Part shown: positions 1-7,982 of the stretch, one piece after another | How the letters are laid out: each line of letters opens with the position of its first letter | Position numbering within the stretch: position 1 is the first letter of the stretch | Origin: Pseudomonas capsici | GTDB taxonomy: Bacteria > Pseudomonadota > Gammaproteobacteria > Pseudomonadales > Pseudomonadaceae | DNA length: 64,000 bases | Direction of reading: 5' to 3' | Assembly: GCF_017165765.1 (NCBI RefSeq) | Contig: NZ_JAFGZD010000008.1 | Coordinates: forward strand, 159,885-223,884 | The notes under the pieces: model-generated | Database searches by the model: none | Seen by the model: only the letters and a program-made list of their open reading frames with translations | Told to the model about the DNA's origin: nothing | Translations under genes and position numbers: made by a program

Positions 1-2173
1 CTGGTGCAGGTGCAGGTGCAGGTGCGGGAGCCTGTGTCTGGGCTGGATTCATCACCACCTGTGGATAAGTCTGGGCAAAGCGCACATCCGGGTGTTTATC
101 CACAAGCCGCTTGAGGCGTTCGTTGAAAGCACGGCCCACACTGTATTGCCCGCCCGACGAAGTGCGGAACTGAGCAGTCAGCACCACGCCATTGAGATCC
201 ATACGGTCCACCCCGAACACTTCCAGCGGCCCTTGCAGGTTGTTCTTGAGCAGAATGTCCTCGGTGATCGACTGCCCTGTTTCACGAATCAGCGCCAGGG
301 CTTCATCGATATCGGAGTCATAGGTGAACTGCACCGAGAAGAACGCATAGGCAAACTGCCGGGACTGGTTGGTGACAGCCTTGATCTGCCCGAACGGCAC
401 CGAATGCACGAAGCCTTTGCCGTCACGCAGGCGTACGGTACGAATCGTCAGGCTTTCCACAGAGCCGGAATGGCCGGTACTGAGCACCACCCAGTCGCCG
501 ACGGAAAAGGTGTCTTCGATGATGATGAACAGACCGGTGATGACATCCTGTACCAATTGTTGCGAACCGAAACCGATGGCCAGGCCAACCACACCCGCAC
601 CGGCCAGCAGTGGCGCGACATTGATCCCCAGGTTGGCCATGGTGGTAATCGCGCAGATCACCACCAGAATGATTTTCACCGCATTGCGTAGCAACGGCAG
701 TATGGTCTTGATTCGCGTGCTGGGCTGACGCGCATTGCGATGGTTGAGGGGAGGCTTGAGGGCTTCCTGAATGGCCGTGTCGAGCACCACCCACAGCAGC
801 CAGGTCACCAGAAAGATCAACCCGATGCTGCTCAGCGAATCGCTGATCACCCGGCCCAGGGTATTGCGCTGGGCGAACTCGAACATCGAGAAGCCCCAGA
901 TCCGCCCCAGGATTTCGATGAACGCCACTGCCAGCATGATCCGCAGCATCGCATAGACCAGCCGCAGCAGACGCGCCTTGTACACATGCCCGCCGCGCCC
1001 CCCTTCTTCGGCAGGTTTGAACATGTGCTCGAATACCGTGCTCAGGAACACCGTCGCAATCAGCAACAAGGTGGTGAACAACGCACAGCGCAGGGTTTGC
1101 TGGCTGTCTTCGCCGGCACCGATGAGGTTGATGGCCGAAACCAGGATCATCAACAGGATCGGCAAATGCCAGAGGTTGGAGAATATCTTCAGAGATCGCT
1201 GCAGTGCAGGCCTTTGCATGCGGCTGCTCAGCGAACGGTTGCGAATCAGGTGGGCAATCGGGCGACGCACCTTGATCACCAGCATGCAGAACACGACCGA
1301 AGCGAACAACCCGGTGAACACAGATACGCTGGTGGTGAAGTTACTGCCCAGTTGCCGGGCGATCTGCGGGCTGGTCAGTGCATCGCTCAGCGCCGCCAGA
1401 AAGCCGATGATGAACAGCGGCCGCGGGCTGTAGCGACGGATCATGCGCACCGCTGCACGCTTGTGTCCCGAGTTGAACATGACGATGACGCACAGCAGCA
1501 CAGACGTGGAAACGATGCCGCTGCTGGTCGCATAGGCAAAACAGAGCGCCAGCGCACGCCCCACGGAAGACGGCATGAAGTGGCTGACGTACAGCGTCAG
1601 TGGCAGACAGATCACTGCAGGCAGCGTGAAAGGCAGCACATATTTCAAGAGCGCCTGGCTGCGCTCACGGACCTGAAGGAATGGTCGTCGATTCAGACGG
1701 ACCGCCAGAAAACGCCCCAGAGTGGTCAGCACGGCAAACGCACCGATCCACACCACCGACAGAATCAGGAAATCGCCCACCACACTCCAGGGAGAGCGTG
1801 CCGTGCGCTTGTTGACCAGATCGCCAATCTCGTCGGCCGCACGGTCGGCCCGCAAACGCCAGGCGTCCCACAGGCTCTCGTCCAGATTGAGGGTCTTCTG
1901 GATGTCATCGATGCTGGTGCTGATCGCGCCGAGCAGACCACCCTGCACCAGAATCTCGGCAGCCGGAGGCTCGGCCTCTGCGGGTTTCTCCTCGGGCTTT
2001 TCGGCGGCCTTCTCATCGGGTTTGTCGGCCTTTTTCTCGGATTTATCAGCCGCCTTGTCGTCGACAGGAGCTGCTGCCGCCATGGGGAGAGCAGGCACGT
2101 CGGCGGCCTGAACATGAAAACTGCCTGCGCAAAACAGCAGCCCCAACAGGATCAAGGTTCTTAACTGAGACAC
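1..2173 (-). CDS. MscS-family mechanosensitive channel (C-terminus cut by window edge)
   Basis: Large member of the MscS family of small-conductance mechanosensitive channels, expected in the inner membrane, where such channels release solutes on osmotic downshock. The reading frame is open from a GTG at 2173, preceded by GGAG about 10 bases upstream, to the window edge. It encodes a signal-like hydrophobic N-terminus, then a low-complexity Ala/Lys/Glu/Pro segment (about residues 25-60), several membrane segments, and near the C-terminus the MscS pore-helix and beta-domain region: a Gly/Ala-rich helix (LLAGAGVVGLAIGFGSQQ) followed by QDVITGLFIIIEDTFSVGDWV. The visible end is an Ala-Pro repeat, so the protein probably finishes soon after. 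The long extra N-terminal part makes it an MscS-like (YbdG/YnaI type or larger) protein rather than minimal MscS. Substrate and physiological role are not visible. Confidence 0.9.
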   Translation of the reverse strand, partial: MSQLRTLILLGLLFCAGSFHVQAADVPALPMAAAAPVDDKAADKSEKKADKPDEKAAEKPEEKPAEAEPPAAEILVQGGLLGAISTSIDDIQKTLNLDESLWDAWRLRADRAADEIGDLVNKRTARSPWSVVGDFLILSVVWIGAFAVLTTLGRFLAVRLNRRPFLQVRERSQALLKYVLPFTLPAVICLPLTLYVSHFMPSSVGRALALCFAYATSSGIVSTSVLLCVIVMFNSGHKRAAVRMIRRYSPRPLFIIGFLAALSDALTSPQIARQLGSNFTTSVSVFTGLFASVVFCMLVIKVRRPIAHLIRNRSLSSRMQRPALQRSLKIFSNLWHLPILLMILVSAINLIGAGEDSQQTLRCALFTTLLLIATVFLSTVFEHMFKPAEEGGRGGHVYKARLLRLVYAMLRIMLAVAFIEILGRIWGFSMFEFAQRNTLGRVISDSLSSIGLIFLVTWLLWVVLDTAIQEALKPPLNHRNARQPSTRIKTILPLLRNAVKIILVVICAITTMANLGINVAPLLAGAGVVGLAIGFGSQQLVQDVITGLFIIIEDTFSVGDWVVLSTGHSGSVESLTIRTVRLRDGKGFVHSVPFGQIKAVTNQSRQFAYAFFSVQFTYDSDIDEALALIRETGQSITEDILLKNNLQGPLEVFGVDRMDLNGVVLTAQFRTSSGGQYSVGRAFNERLKRLVDKHPDVRFAQTYPQVVMNPAQTQAPAPAPAPAP

Positions 2174-2491
2174 CGGGCAGCTTCTCCTTCGTTGAATGAG
2201 CAACAGAGCCAAAAACTCCCTGCAACTGATCCCGGTTCGGGCCGCAAGTTCGATTGCGGCGGTAAAAGCGTGGCGCTTCGCCTGCATCCATGACCTGCCG
2301 ATCAAGGAGTCGGAGCGCAAGTTCCACTGGCCGATTGGACGCTGGCCGGATGATCATCCGGGGCTTTCTGAATTGGGGATGTGATTTTTCGCGAATGAAT
2401 TCGCTTGTACCGATGCCACATATTTTTCATGCCGCCGTCGCGGGCAAGCGCGCTCCTGCTGCCCAGCAGGAACGCGCTTGTCCGCGACAGA
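2174..2491. other. gene-free interval with REP-like palindrome
   Basis: No convincing gene. The 62-codon open frame starting at 2196 lacks a ribosome-binding site and resembles nothing I know. The left part must hold the promoter of the MscS-type gene; the right part holds a REP-like palindrome (separate entry) just after the hydrolase stop codon. Confidence 0.6.
2438..2487. repeat. REP-like palindrome
   Basis: Two 24-base arms, 2438-2461 and 2464-2487, are near-perfect reverse complements (TCGCGGGCAAGCGCGCTCC against its complement, with two mismatches), separated by two bases. The core GCGGGCAAGCGCGCTCCTGC is typical of Pseudomonas repetitive extragenic palindromes, which sit after genes in hundreds of copies. 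It lies just past the 3' end of the hydrolase gene and may also act as a transcript-end stabiliser. Confidence 0.75.
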
Positions 2492-3340
2492 TCAATCAGC
2501 CTGCACCGTCACTTGCTGCTGCTCACCCAGCCCTGCAATACCCAGGCGCATGGTCTGGCCCGGACGCAGGAAAACCGGAGAGGGTTTTACACCCAGGCCG
2601 ACACCCGGCGGCGTGCCGGTGGAAATCACATCGCCTGGCTGCAAACTCATGCAGCGGCTCAGGTAGGCAATCAACTGCGGGATATTGAAAATCAGCGTGC
2701 GCGTATTGCCCTGCTGATAGCGGTGCCCATCGACCTCCAGCCACAGGTCGAGCGAATGTGGATCGGCAATTTCATCACGGGTCACCAGCCAGGGGCCGAT
2801 AGGACCAAAGGTGTCGAAACCTTTGCCTTTATCCCAGGTGCCACCGCGCTCCAGTTGCCACTCGCGCTCGGACACGTCGTTGATCACGCAATACCCGGCC
2901 ACATGCTCCATGGCATTGGCTTCGTCGATATAGCGCCCGCCCTTGCCGATGACCACGCCCAGCTCTACTTCCCAATCGGTCTTGACCGAGCCACGCGGGA
3001 TTTCCACTGCATCGTTCGGCCCGCAGATGGCACTGGTCCACTTGTTGAAGATGATGGGTTCTCTGGGCACTTCCATATTGGATTCGGCAGCATGGTCGGC
3101 GTAGTTCAGGCCGATGCAGATAAACTTTCCCACCTGTCCGACGCACGGCCCGATGCGCGGCTTGCCCGGCACCAGGGGCAGGCTGGCCGGATCAATGGCA
3201 GCCAGTGCCGCCAGACCCTCGGGGCTCAAGACATCGCCGGCAATATCCGCCACATGAGCGCCAAGATCGCGAATCTGGTTGTTGGCATCCAGCAGGCCGG
3301 GTCTTTCCGAACCTTTCTCGCCGTAACGTAGCAATTTCAT
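2492..3340 (-). CDS. FAH-family hydrolase (2,4-diketo-3-deoxy-sugar-acid hydrolase-like)
   Basis: A 282-residue protein of the fumarylacetoacetate hydrolase family. It has the family signature GLNYADHAAE near residue 80, the acidic metal ligands in DWEVELGVVIGK (about 120-131) and VINDVSER (about 148), and the C-terminal TGTPPGVG loop. The ATG at 3340 is chosen over one ten codons upstream because AGGAG lies seven bases before it. In the non-phosphorylative L-fucose and L-rhamnose pathways an enzyme of this family splits a 2,4-diketo-3-deoxy acid into pyruvate and lactate, acting right after a short-chain dehydrogenase; here such a dehydrogenase is the next gene upstream, 38 bases away. Function by pairing is inference; the exact sugar acid is unknown. 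Last gene of a minus-strand operon with the MFS carrier. Confidence 0.85.
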   Translation of the reverse strand: MKLLRYGEKGSERPGLLDANNQIRDLGAHVADIAGDVLSPEGLAALAAIDPASLPLVPGKPRIGPCVGQVGKFICIGLNYADHAAESNMEVPREPIIFNKWTSAICGPNDAVEIPRGSVKTDWEVELGVVIGKGGRYIDEANAMEHVAGYCVINDVSEREWQLERGGTWDKGKGFDTFGPIGPWLVTRDEIADPHSLDLWLEVDGHRYQQGNTRTLIFNIPQLIAYLSRCMSLQPGDVISTGTPPGVGLGVKPSPVFLRPGQTMRLGIAGLGEQQQVTVQAD

Positions 3341-3378
3341 CGGGTTCTCCTGTTTCTGTCGAAGATACAAACCGGGAT

Positions 3379-4116
3379 TCAGATACTCATGCCGCCATCG
3401 ATGACATGCAAAGCGCCTGTAGTGTAGGACGAGGCATCAGAGCCCAGATAAAGAGCCAGTCGAGCGATTTCCTGCGCAGTGCCGAGCCGCCCCATGGGCT
3501 GACGCTCGACAAACTGCCGATAGACCTGCTCCTGCGAAAGACCTTGCTGTTGCGCCTGCTGCGCAATGCGTGTGCGCAGCGAAGGCGAGTCCACAGTGCC
3601 GGGACAAATGGCATTGCAGCGAATGCCCTGCCCAATGAAATCTGCCGCGACCGATTTGGTCAGCCCCACGACAGCCGCCTTGCTGGCGGTGTAGGCAAAG
3701 CGATTGGGCACGCCTTTGATGCTGGAAGCCACCGACGCCATATTGATGATCGAACCACCGCCGCGCTCCAGCATGCCGGGCAGAAAAGCCCGGATCATGC
3801 GGTACATGGCCGTGACATTCAGGTCCATGGAACGGCTCCATGCGGCCTCATCGCACTCGAAAATAGTGCCCGCATGCACGTAACCCGCGCAGTTGAACAG
3901 TACATCCACCGGGCCGACCTGATCGCGGATGGCCAGGATGTCATGGGCCGAGGTGACATCCAGAGTCAGGGCCTGCAGACCTTCCACCTTTTGCAGCTCG
4001 CGGATGTCGATATCCGTCGCAATCACTTCGGCCCCCGCCTCGGCAAAGGCCATGGCGCTGGCCAGACCGATGCCCTGGCCACCTGCGGTAATCAGAACGC
4101 GCTTGTTCTTCATCAT
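3379..4116 (-). CDS. short-chain dehydrogenase (2-keto-3-deoxy-sugar-acid dehydrogenase-like)
   Basis: A classical SDR of 245 residues: cofactor motif TAGGQGIG at residues 10-17, acidic residue after the second strand (ATDID, suggesting NAD preference), NCAG near residue 82, Ser of the MASVASS segment and catalytic YTASK. It ends in the usual GG(M)xI tail. It overlaps the MFS stop codon by four bases (ATGA), so the two are translationally coupled; two adjacent ATG codons are possible starts. Its position between an MFS carrier and a FAH-family hydrolase mirrors the L-fuconate/L-rhamnonate degradation modules, in which the SDR oxidises a 2-keto-3-deoxy acid at C4. Substrate assignment is inference. 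Confidence 0.87.
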   Translation of the reverse strand: MMKNKRVLITAGGQGIGLASAMAFAEAGAEVIATDIDIRELQKVEGLQALTLDVTSAHDILAIRDQVGPVDVLFNCAGYVHAGTIFECDEAAWSRSMDLNVTAMYRMIRAFLPGMLERGGGSIINMASVASSIKGVPNRFAYTASKAAVVGLTKSVAADFIGQGIRCNAICPGTVDSPSLRTRIAQQAQQQGLSQEQVYRQFVERQPMGRLGTAQEIARLALYLGSDASSYTTGALHVIDGGMSI

Positions 4117-5504
4117 GCTTTCTCCATGCCCAGATGATTGGGGAGCACAGACCTGGCGGTGCTTGCCTTGCCAAGCATGCTGCCGGGAATCGCCAGAATC
4201 AGCCCGCCACTGACCAGCAAGCAGAGCGCCAGCACATAGGTCCCGTTATTGATGTTGCCGGTAAGCGTTTCGGCGACTGCCGTTATCATCGAACCGGTGA
4301 AACCGGACAGATTGCCAATGGCGTTGATCATGCCGATCCCGGCTGCGGCGGCGACACCGGACAGCAGGGTTCCCGGCAAGGTCCAGAAAATGGGCATCAG
4401 GCTCAGGATTCCCGAAGCAGCCACCGTCAGAAACAGCACGGAAAGCATCAGATCCTGAGAGAAGTAAGCGCTGAGAATCAGGCCAACCCCGCCAATGAAC
4501 GCCGGAATCGCCGCATGCATGCGCCGCTCGCCGGTGCGATTGGAATGCCGGGCATTGAGTAGCATCGCGACGGTGGCCACGCCATAGGGAATGGCAGTCA
4601 GCAGGCCGATATGCAATGTGTTGGAAATACCGGCGCTCTTGATGATCGAAGGCATCCAGAATGCCAGGCCGTAAAAGCCGGTATTGAAGGTCAGCAGAAT
4701 CAGCACCAGCAGCCACACACGCGGATTGAAGAACACTTCACTCAGGCGCGTAGCCTTGCCGTGGCTGTCCTTTTGCAGATTGGCCTTGAGCAAGGTCTTC
4801 TCTGCCGCCGAGAGCCATTTGGCCGAATCGATGTTGTCGCACAGGCAGACAATCACGACGCAGGCCATGACGATCGAAGGAATGCCTTCGATGATCAGCA
4901 TCCACTGCCAGCCCGCCATGCCCTGCACGCCGTTCATGCTGCTCATCAACCAGCCCGACAACATGCCGCCCAAGGTCAGGCTGACCGGCAAGGCCATCAG
5001 AAAACCCGACATGACCCGGCTTTGCCGATGGGTCGGAAACCAGTAATTGAGGTAGAGAATGACGCCGGGAAAGAAACCGGCCTCGCAGACACCCAGCAGA
5101 AAACGCAGCACATAGAACATGGTGCTCGGCTCAATGCTGAACACTCTTGCCAGAGGCACCGTAAAGGCCACGGCAATCGAAACTATCGCCCAACTGAACA
5201 TGATCCGGGCGATCCAGAAACGGGCACCGAACCGATGCAGCAACAGGTTGCTGGGTACCTCGAACAGGAAATAGCCCCAGAAAAACACACTGGCGCCCAA
5301 GGCATAGACCGTATTGCTGAATTGCAGGTCATTGAGCATATCCAGCTTGGCGAAACCGATATTGACCCGGTCCAGATAGGCCGCCATGTAGCACAGCAGC
5401 AGGATGGGCAGAATTCTGAGGATGACCTTGCGGTAAGTTCTATCTTCGAAAGCGGGGTCGTGAGCGGGCGCACTGGCGCGCTGGCCATCAGCGTGGATTT
5501 GCAT
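4113..5504 (-). CDS. MFS transporter, anion:cation symporter (sugar-acid) type
   Basis: A 463-residue, 12-helix major facilitator protein. Early sequence DRVNIGFAKLDM after the first helix is the hallmark of the ACS family, whose members import hexonates, hexuronates and related organic anions with protons. The ATG at 5504 is preferred over GTG at 5522 because AAGGGTG lies six to seven bases before it. It is the promoter-proximal gene of the MFS-SDR-hydrolase operon and shares four bases with the SDR gene. The LysR-type inverted repeat at 5655-5673 sits about 150 bases upstream of its start. Import of the sugar acid processed by the neighbouring enzymes is the natural reading. Confidence 0.9.
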   Translation of the reverse strand: MQIHADGQRASAPAHDPAFEDRTYRKVILRILPILLLCYMAAYLDRVNIGFAKLDMLNDLQFSNTVYALGASVFFWGYFLFEVPSNLLLHRFGARFWIARIMFSWAIVSIAVAFTVPLARVFSIEPSTMFYVLRFLLGVCEAGFFPGVILYLNYWFPTHRQSRVMSGFLMALPVSLTLGGMLSGWLMSSMNGVQGMAGWQWMLIIEGIPSIVMACVVIVCLCDNIDSAKWLSAAEKTLLKANLQKDSHGKATRLSEVFFNPRVWLLVLILLTFNTGFYGLAFWMPSIIKSAGISNTLHIGLLTAIPYGVATVAMLLNARHSNRTGERRMHAAIPAFIGGVGLILSAYFSQDLMLSVLFLTVAASGILSLMPIFWTLPGTLLSGVAAAAGIGMINAIGNLSGFTGSMITAVAETLTGNINNGTYVLALCLLVSGGLILAIPGSMLGKASTARSVLPNHLGMEKA

Positions 5505-5654
5505 GGGAGTCACCCTTGGCACATCTATGTGCCTGATTGTTTTTATTGAAGGGATCGTTGTCGGGAGAAGAGACGATTACCCGATCACGTGCAGAAGCTG
5601 ATGGGTAATCTATGCCACGGATCGATTCAGTCCCAATGGCATTTTTGGATTGAG

Positions 5655-5673
5655 CGATAACAGACGGTTATCG
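5655..5673. promoter_or_regulatory. probable LysR-regulator binding site
   Basis: Perfect inverted repeat CGATAAC-N5-GTTATCG, located between the LysR gene and the start of the MFS operon. The GTTATCG half recurs in the other regulatory gap at 6669-6680, which supports a common regulator. LysR-type sites commonly contain interrupted dyads with T-N11-A spacing. Binding is inferred. Confidence 0.6.
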
Positions 5674-5687
5674 ATCTGCTGCCCGTT

Positions 5688-6638
5688 TCAGGCCGGTTTT
5701 TCCTGAGCCAGACGAGCGTTTTCCAGCAGAATGGCGGCGAACTCCAAGGCAGGCCCGGTCAACTGATCGCCCTTGCGGGTCAGAATGCCGTAGTACTGCG
5801 GCGTCAGATGCATTTGCGTTTCCAGGGTCTTGAGCAATCCGCTTTCCAGATGGGGCGCAACCATGGCGTCGGGCAACATGCCGATCATCGGACCGCTCTG
5901 CAGTACCTTCAAAAAGGTCTGCATGGAAATGGTATCGATAGTGTTGCGCGGAACCTGCACGCCAGCACTGGCGAACGCCTCTTCCATGCGGCCGCGAATC
6001 GGCGTGCCCTTGGGATAAAGCATCCACGGCCAGTCCACCAGTTGCTGCAAGGTCATGGGGCCGGAATCGCATAACGGGTGCCGACTGTTGACCACAATGC
6101 TGAACGGCTCGGGTGCCAGCGCCTGAAAATCGTAGCGCTGTTGCTGCGCCTGATCGGTAAAGCGCCCGATGGCCAGATCCAGAGTCCGCTCTTCCAGCAT
6201 TTCCATCAGGTGATCGCTGGTCTGCTCGACCACTTCAATGGCCAGCAACGGCCAGCGCTCCTTGATCTGCACAATGGCTTCAGGCAGCACCACCGCCGTC
6301 GCGGCAAAGATACCGCCGACCTTGAGATGGCCATGGCCACCGGCACTGAGGTTATTGATCTGCTCGACGAAAGTCTTCGCGTCGTTCAGTGCCAGCTGCG
6401 CATAACGCACCACCTGAACGCCAAGGGCCGTAGGCACCATGCTGCGCGGCAATCGCTCGAAAATCGCAAAGCCGAGCAGGCTTTCCAGCTCCTTGAGCAT
6501 CTTGCTCAGGGCCGGCTGACTGAGGTTCATCTGCTGGGCTGCCAGATGCATGTTCTGCGTGCGGCCCAAGGTGTCGATCAGGGTGAGGTGGCGGAATTTG
6601 AGCCAACTGCAGAAGTTGGAGAATGACAAGTCCGACAT
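5688..6638 (-). CDS. LysR-family transcriptional regulator
   Basis: A 316-residue LysR-type regulator: N-terminal winged helix-turn-helix (about residues 18-75, with NMHLAAQQMNLSQPALSKML as recognition region) and a C-terminal periplasmic-binding-protein-like effector domain. The ATG at 6638 is chosen because GAGGG precedes it by seven bases; the next upstream ATG lacks a site. It lies between the MFS-SDR-hydrolase operon (same strand, downstream) and the divergent FAH/IlvD pair, with GTTATCG-containing dyads in both gaps, so it probably controls both sugar-acid operons in response to a pathway acid. It resembles the GbpR-like branch of LysR regulators, but I would not name it. Confidence 0.9.
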   Translation of the reverse strand: MSDLSFSNFCSWLKFRHLTLIDTLGRTQNMHLAAQQMNLSQPALSKMLKELESLLGFAIFERLPRSMVPTALGVQVVRYAQLALNDAKTFVEQINNLSAGGHGHLKVGGIFAATAVVLPEAIVQIKERWPLLAIEVVEQTSDHLMEMLEERTLDLAIGRFTDQAQQQRYDFQALAPEPFSIVVNSRHPLCDSGPMTLQQLVDWPWMLYPKGTPIRGRMEEAFASAGVQVPRNTIDTISMQTFLKVLQSGPMIGMLPDAMVAPHLESGLLKTLETQMHLTPQYYGILTRKGDQLTGPALEFAAILLENARLAQEKPA

Positions 6639-6668
6639 GGTTTTCCCTCTGCAAGGCAATAACGCCAG

Positions 6669-6680
6669 GTTATCGATAAG
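6669..6680. promoter_or_regulatory. probable second LysR-regulator site
   Basis: GTTATCGATAAG, containing the perfect ten-base palindrome TTATCGATAA, lies in the 115-base gap between the divergent LysR and FAH-family genes. It shares GTTATCG with the dyad at 5655-5673. Position fits autoregulation plus control of the divergent operon. Confidence 0.5.
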
Positions 6681-6753
6681 TGAGAATTTGCCATTGGAGT
6701 TTATCCACAGGCCAACCTAGCGTGCAGCTTTTATGGATCAGGAAGCTTGCGCC

Positions 6754-7935
6754 ATGCCGATCAACCTCACGTCCGAAAACACCCTGCCCGTCGACAGCCA
6801 GTACGCAACCCTGATCGGTCGTGCCTGGATTCCCGGCACCGTGGCGGGCCCCTCGCCCATCGTTGTGCGGGCCGATGGCGTGTTCGACCTGTCCAGACAC
6901 TTCGCTACCCTCAGTGATCTGCTTGAACAGCACCAGCCTGTACAAGCCCTTGCTCATGCACCGGGCGATTTCATTGCCAGCGTCGAAGAACTGCTGGCCA
7001 ACACCGGCGCGCATGCCGATCACTCGAAACCCTTCCTGCTGCCCCCCGTGGATCTGCAAGTCATCAAGGCTGCGGGCGTTACCTTTGCCGCCAGCATGAT
7101 CGAGCGCGTGATCGAGGAAAAAGCCGGTGGTGACGCAGCCTTGGCCGAAGGTGTTCGCGCCACCGTTCGGGAGGTGATCGGTGACAACCTGCGCGCTGTC
7201 AAACCCGGCTCCGAGCAGGCCATGCGCCTGAAGGCGCTGCTCATCGAAAAAGACATGTGGTCGCAATATCTGGAAGTGGGCATTGGCCCGGATGCCGAGA
7301 TTTTCACCAAGGCGCCCGTGCTGGCCGCCGTGGGCAGCGCCAGCCAGATCGGCATTCATCCCGGTTCACAGTGGAACAACCCCGAGCCGGAAGTAGTACT
7401 GGCGGTGAACAGTCGAGGTCAGGTCCACGGCGCGACGCTGGGTAACGACGTCAATCTGCGCGATGTGGAAGGGCGCAGCGCGCTGTTGCTGGGCAAGGCC
7501 AAGGACAACAATGCGTCCTGCGCCATCGGCCCGTTCATACGGCTCTTCGATGAGCATTTCGGGCTCGACGATATCCGCAACTGCGTCATCGATCTGCAAG
7601 TACGTGGCGAGGACGGCTATCTGCTGCATGGTTCCAGTTCCATGGATCAGATCAGCCGTGATCCGCTGGATCTGGTAAGCCAGACCCTCAACGCCCATCA
7701 CCAGTACCCGGATGGTTTCATGCTGTTCCTGGGCACCTTGTTCGCCCCCACGGAGGATCGCGATCATCCCGGTGCCGGGTTCACCCACAAGACCGGCGAC
7801 CTGGTGCGCATCAGCAGCCCGTTGCTCGGCAGCCTGCACAATCAAGTCACCCATAGCGACATCGCATCGCCCTGGACCTTCGGCATCGGCGCCCTGCTGC
7901 GTAACCTTTCGGCACGAGGATTACTGGCCCGCTGA
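6754..7935 (+). CDS. FAH-family 2-keto-3-deoxy-sugar-acid dehydratase (XylX-like)
   Basis: A 393-residue protein of the longer fumarylacetoacetate-hydrolase branch. The C-terminal half carries the FAH-fold core: YLEVGIGPDAEIF, NNPEPEVVLAV with acidic metal ligands (about residues 208-218), and GNDVNLRDVEGRSA. Proteins of this length and arrangement include Caulobacter XylX, 2-keto-3-deoxy-D-xylonate dehydratase, and here, as in that pathway, an IlvD/Edd dehydratase gene is adjacent (47 bases downstream). The ATG at 6754 is preferred over one seven codons upstream because AGGAAG lies nine bases before it. First gene of a two-gene plus-strand operon divergent from LysR. No semialdehyde dehydrogenase, needed to finish a XylX-type route, is nearby. 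Confidence 0.82.
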   Translation: MPINLTSENTLPVDSQYATLIGRAWIPGTVAGPSPIVVRADGVFDLSRHFATLSDLLEQHQPVQALAHAPGDFIASVEELLANTGAHADHSKPFLLPPVDLQVIKAAGVTFAASMIERVIEEKAGGDAALAEGVRATVREVIGDNLRAVKPGSEQAMRLKALLIEKDMWSQYLEVGIGPDAEIFTKAPVLAAVGSASQIGIHPGSQWNNPEPEVVLAVNSRGQVHGATLGNDVNLRDVEGRSALLLGKAKDNNASCAIGPFIRLFDEHFGLDDIRNCVIDLQVRGEDGYLLHGSSSMDQISRDPLDLVSQTLNAHHQYPDGFMLFLGTLFAPTEDRDHPGAGFTHKTGDLVRISSPLLGSLHNQVTHSDIASPWTFGIGALLRNLSARGLLAR

Positions 7936-7982
7936 AACTGACAGCCCCTCAAGACTCAATCGACAACAAGAGAACAATAAAC

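Noticed and set aside
740..2164. 474-codon plus-strand open frame
   Set aside because: Opposite strand of the MscS-type gene, rich in His/Gln/Arg as antisense frames are.
2196..2384. 62-codon frame between the MscS-type gene and the hydrolase
   Set aside because: No ribosome-binding site or similarity; lies in promoter DNA.
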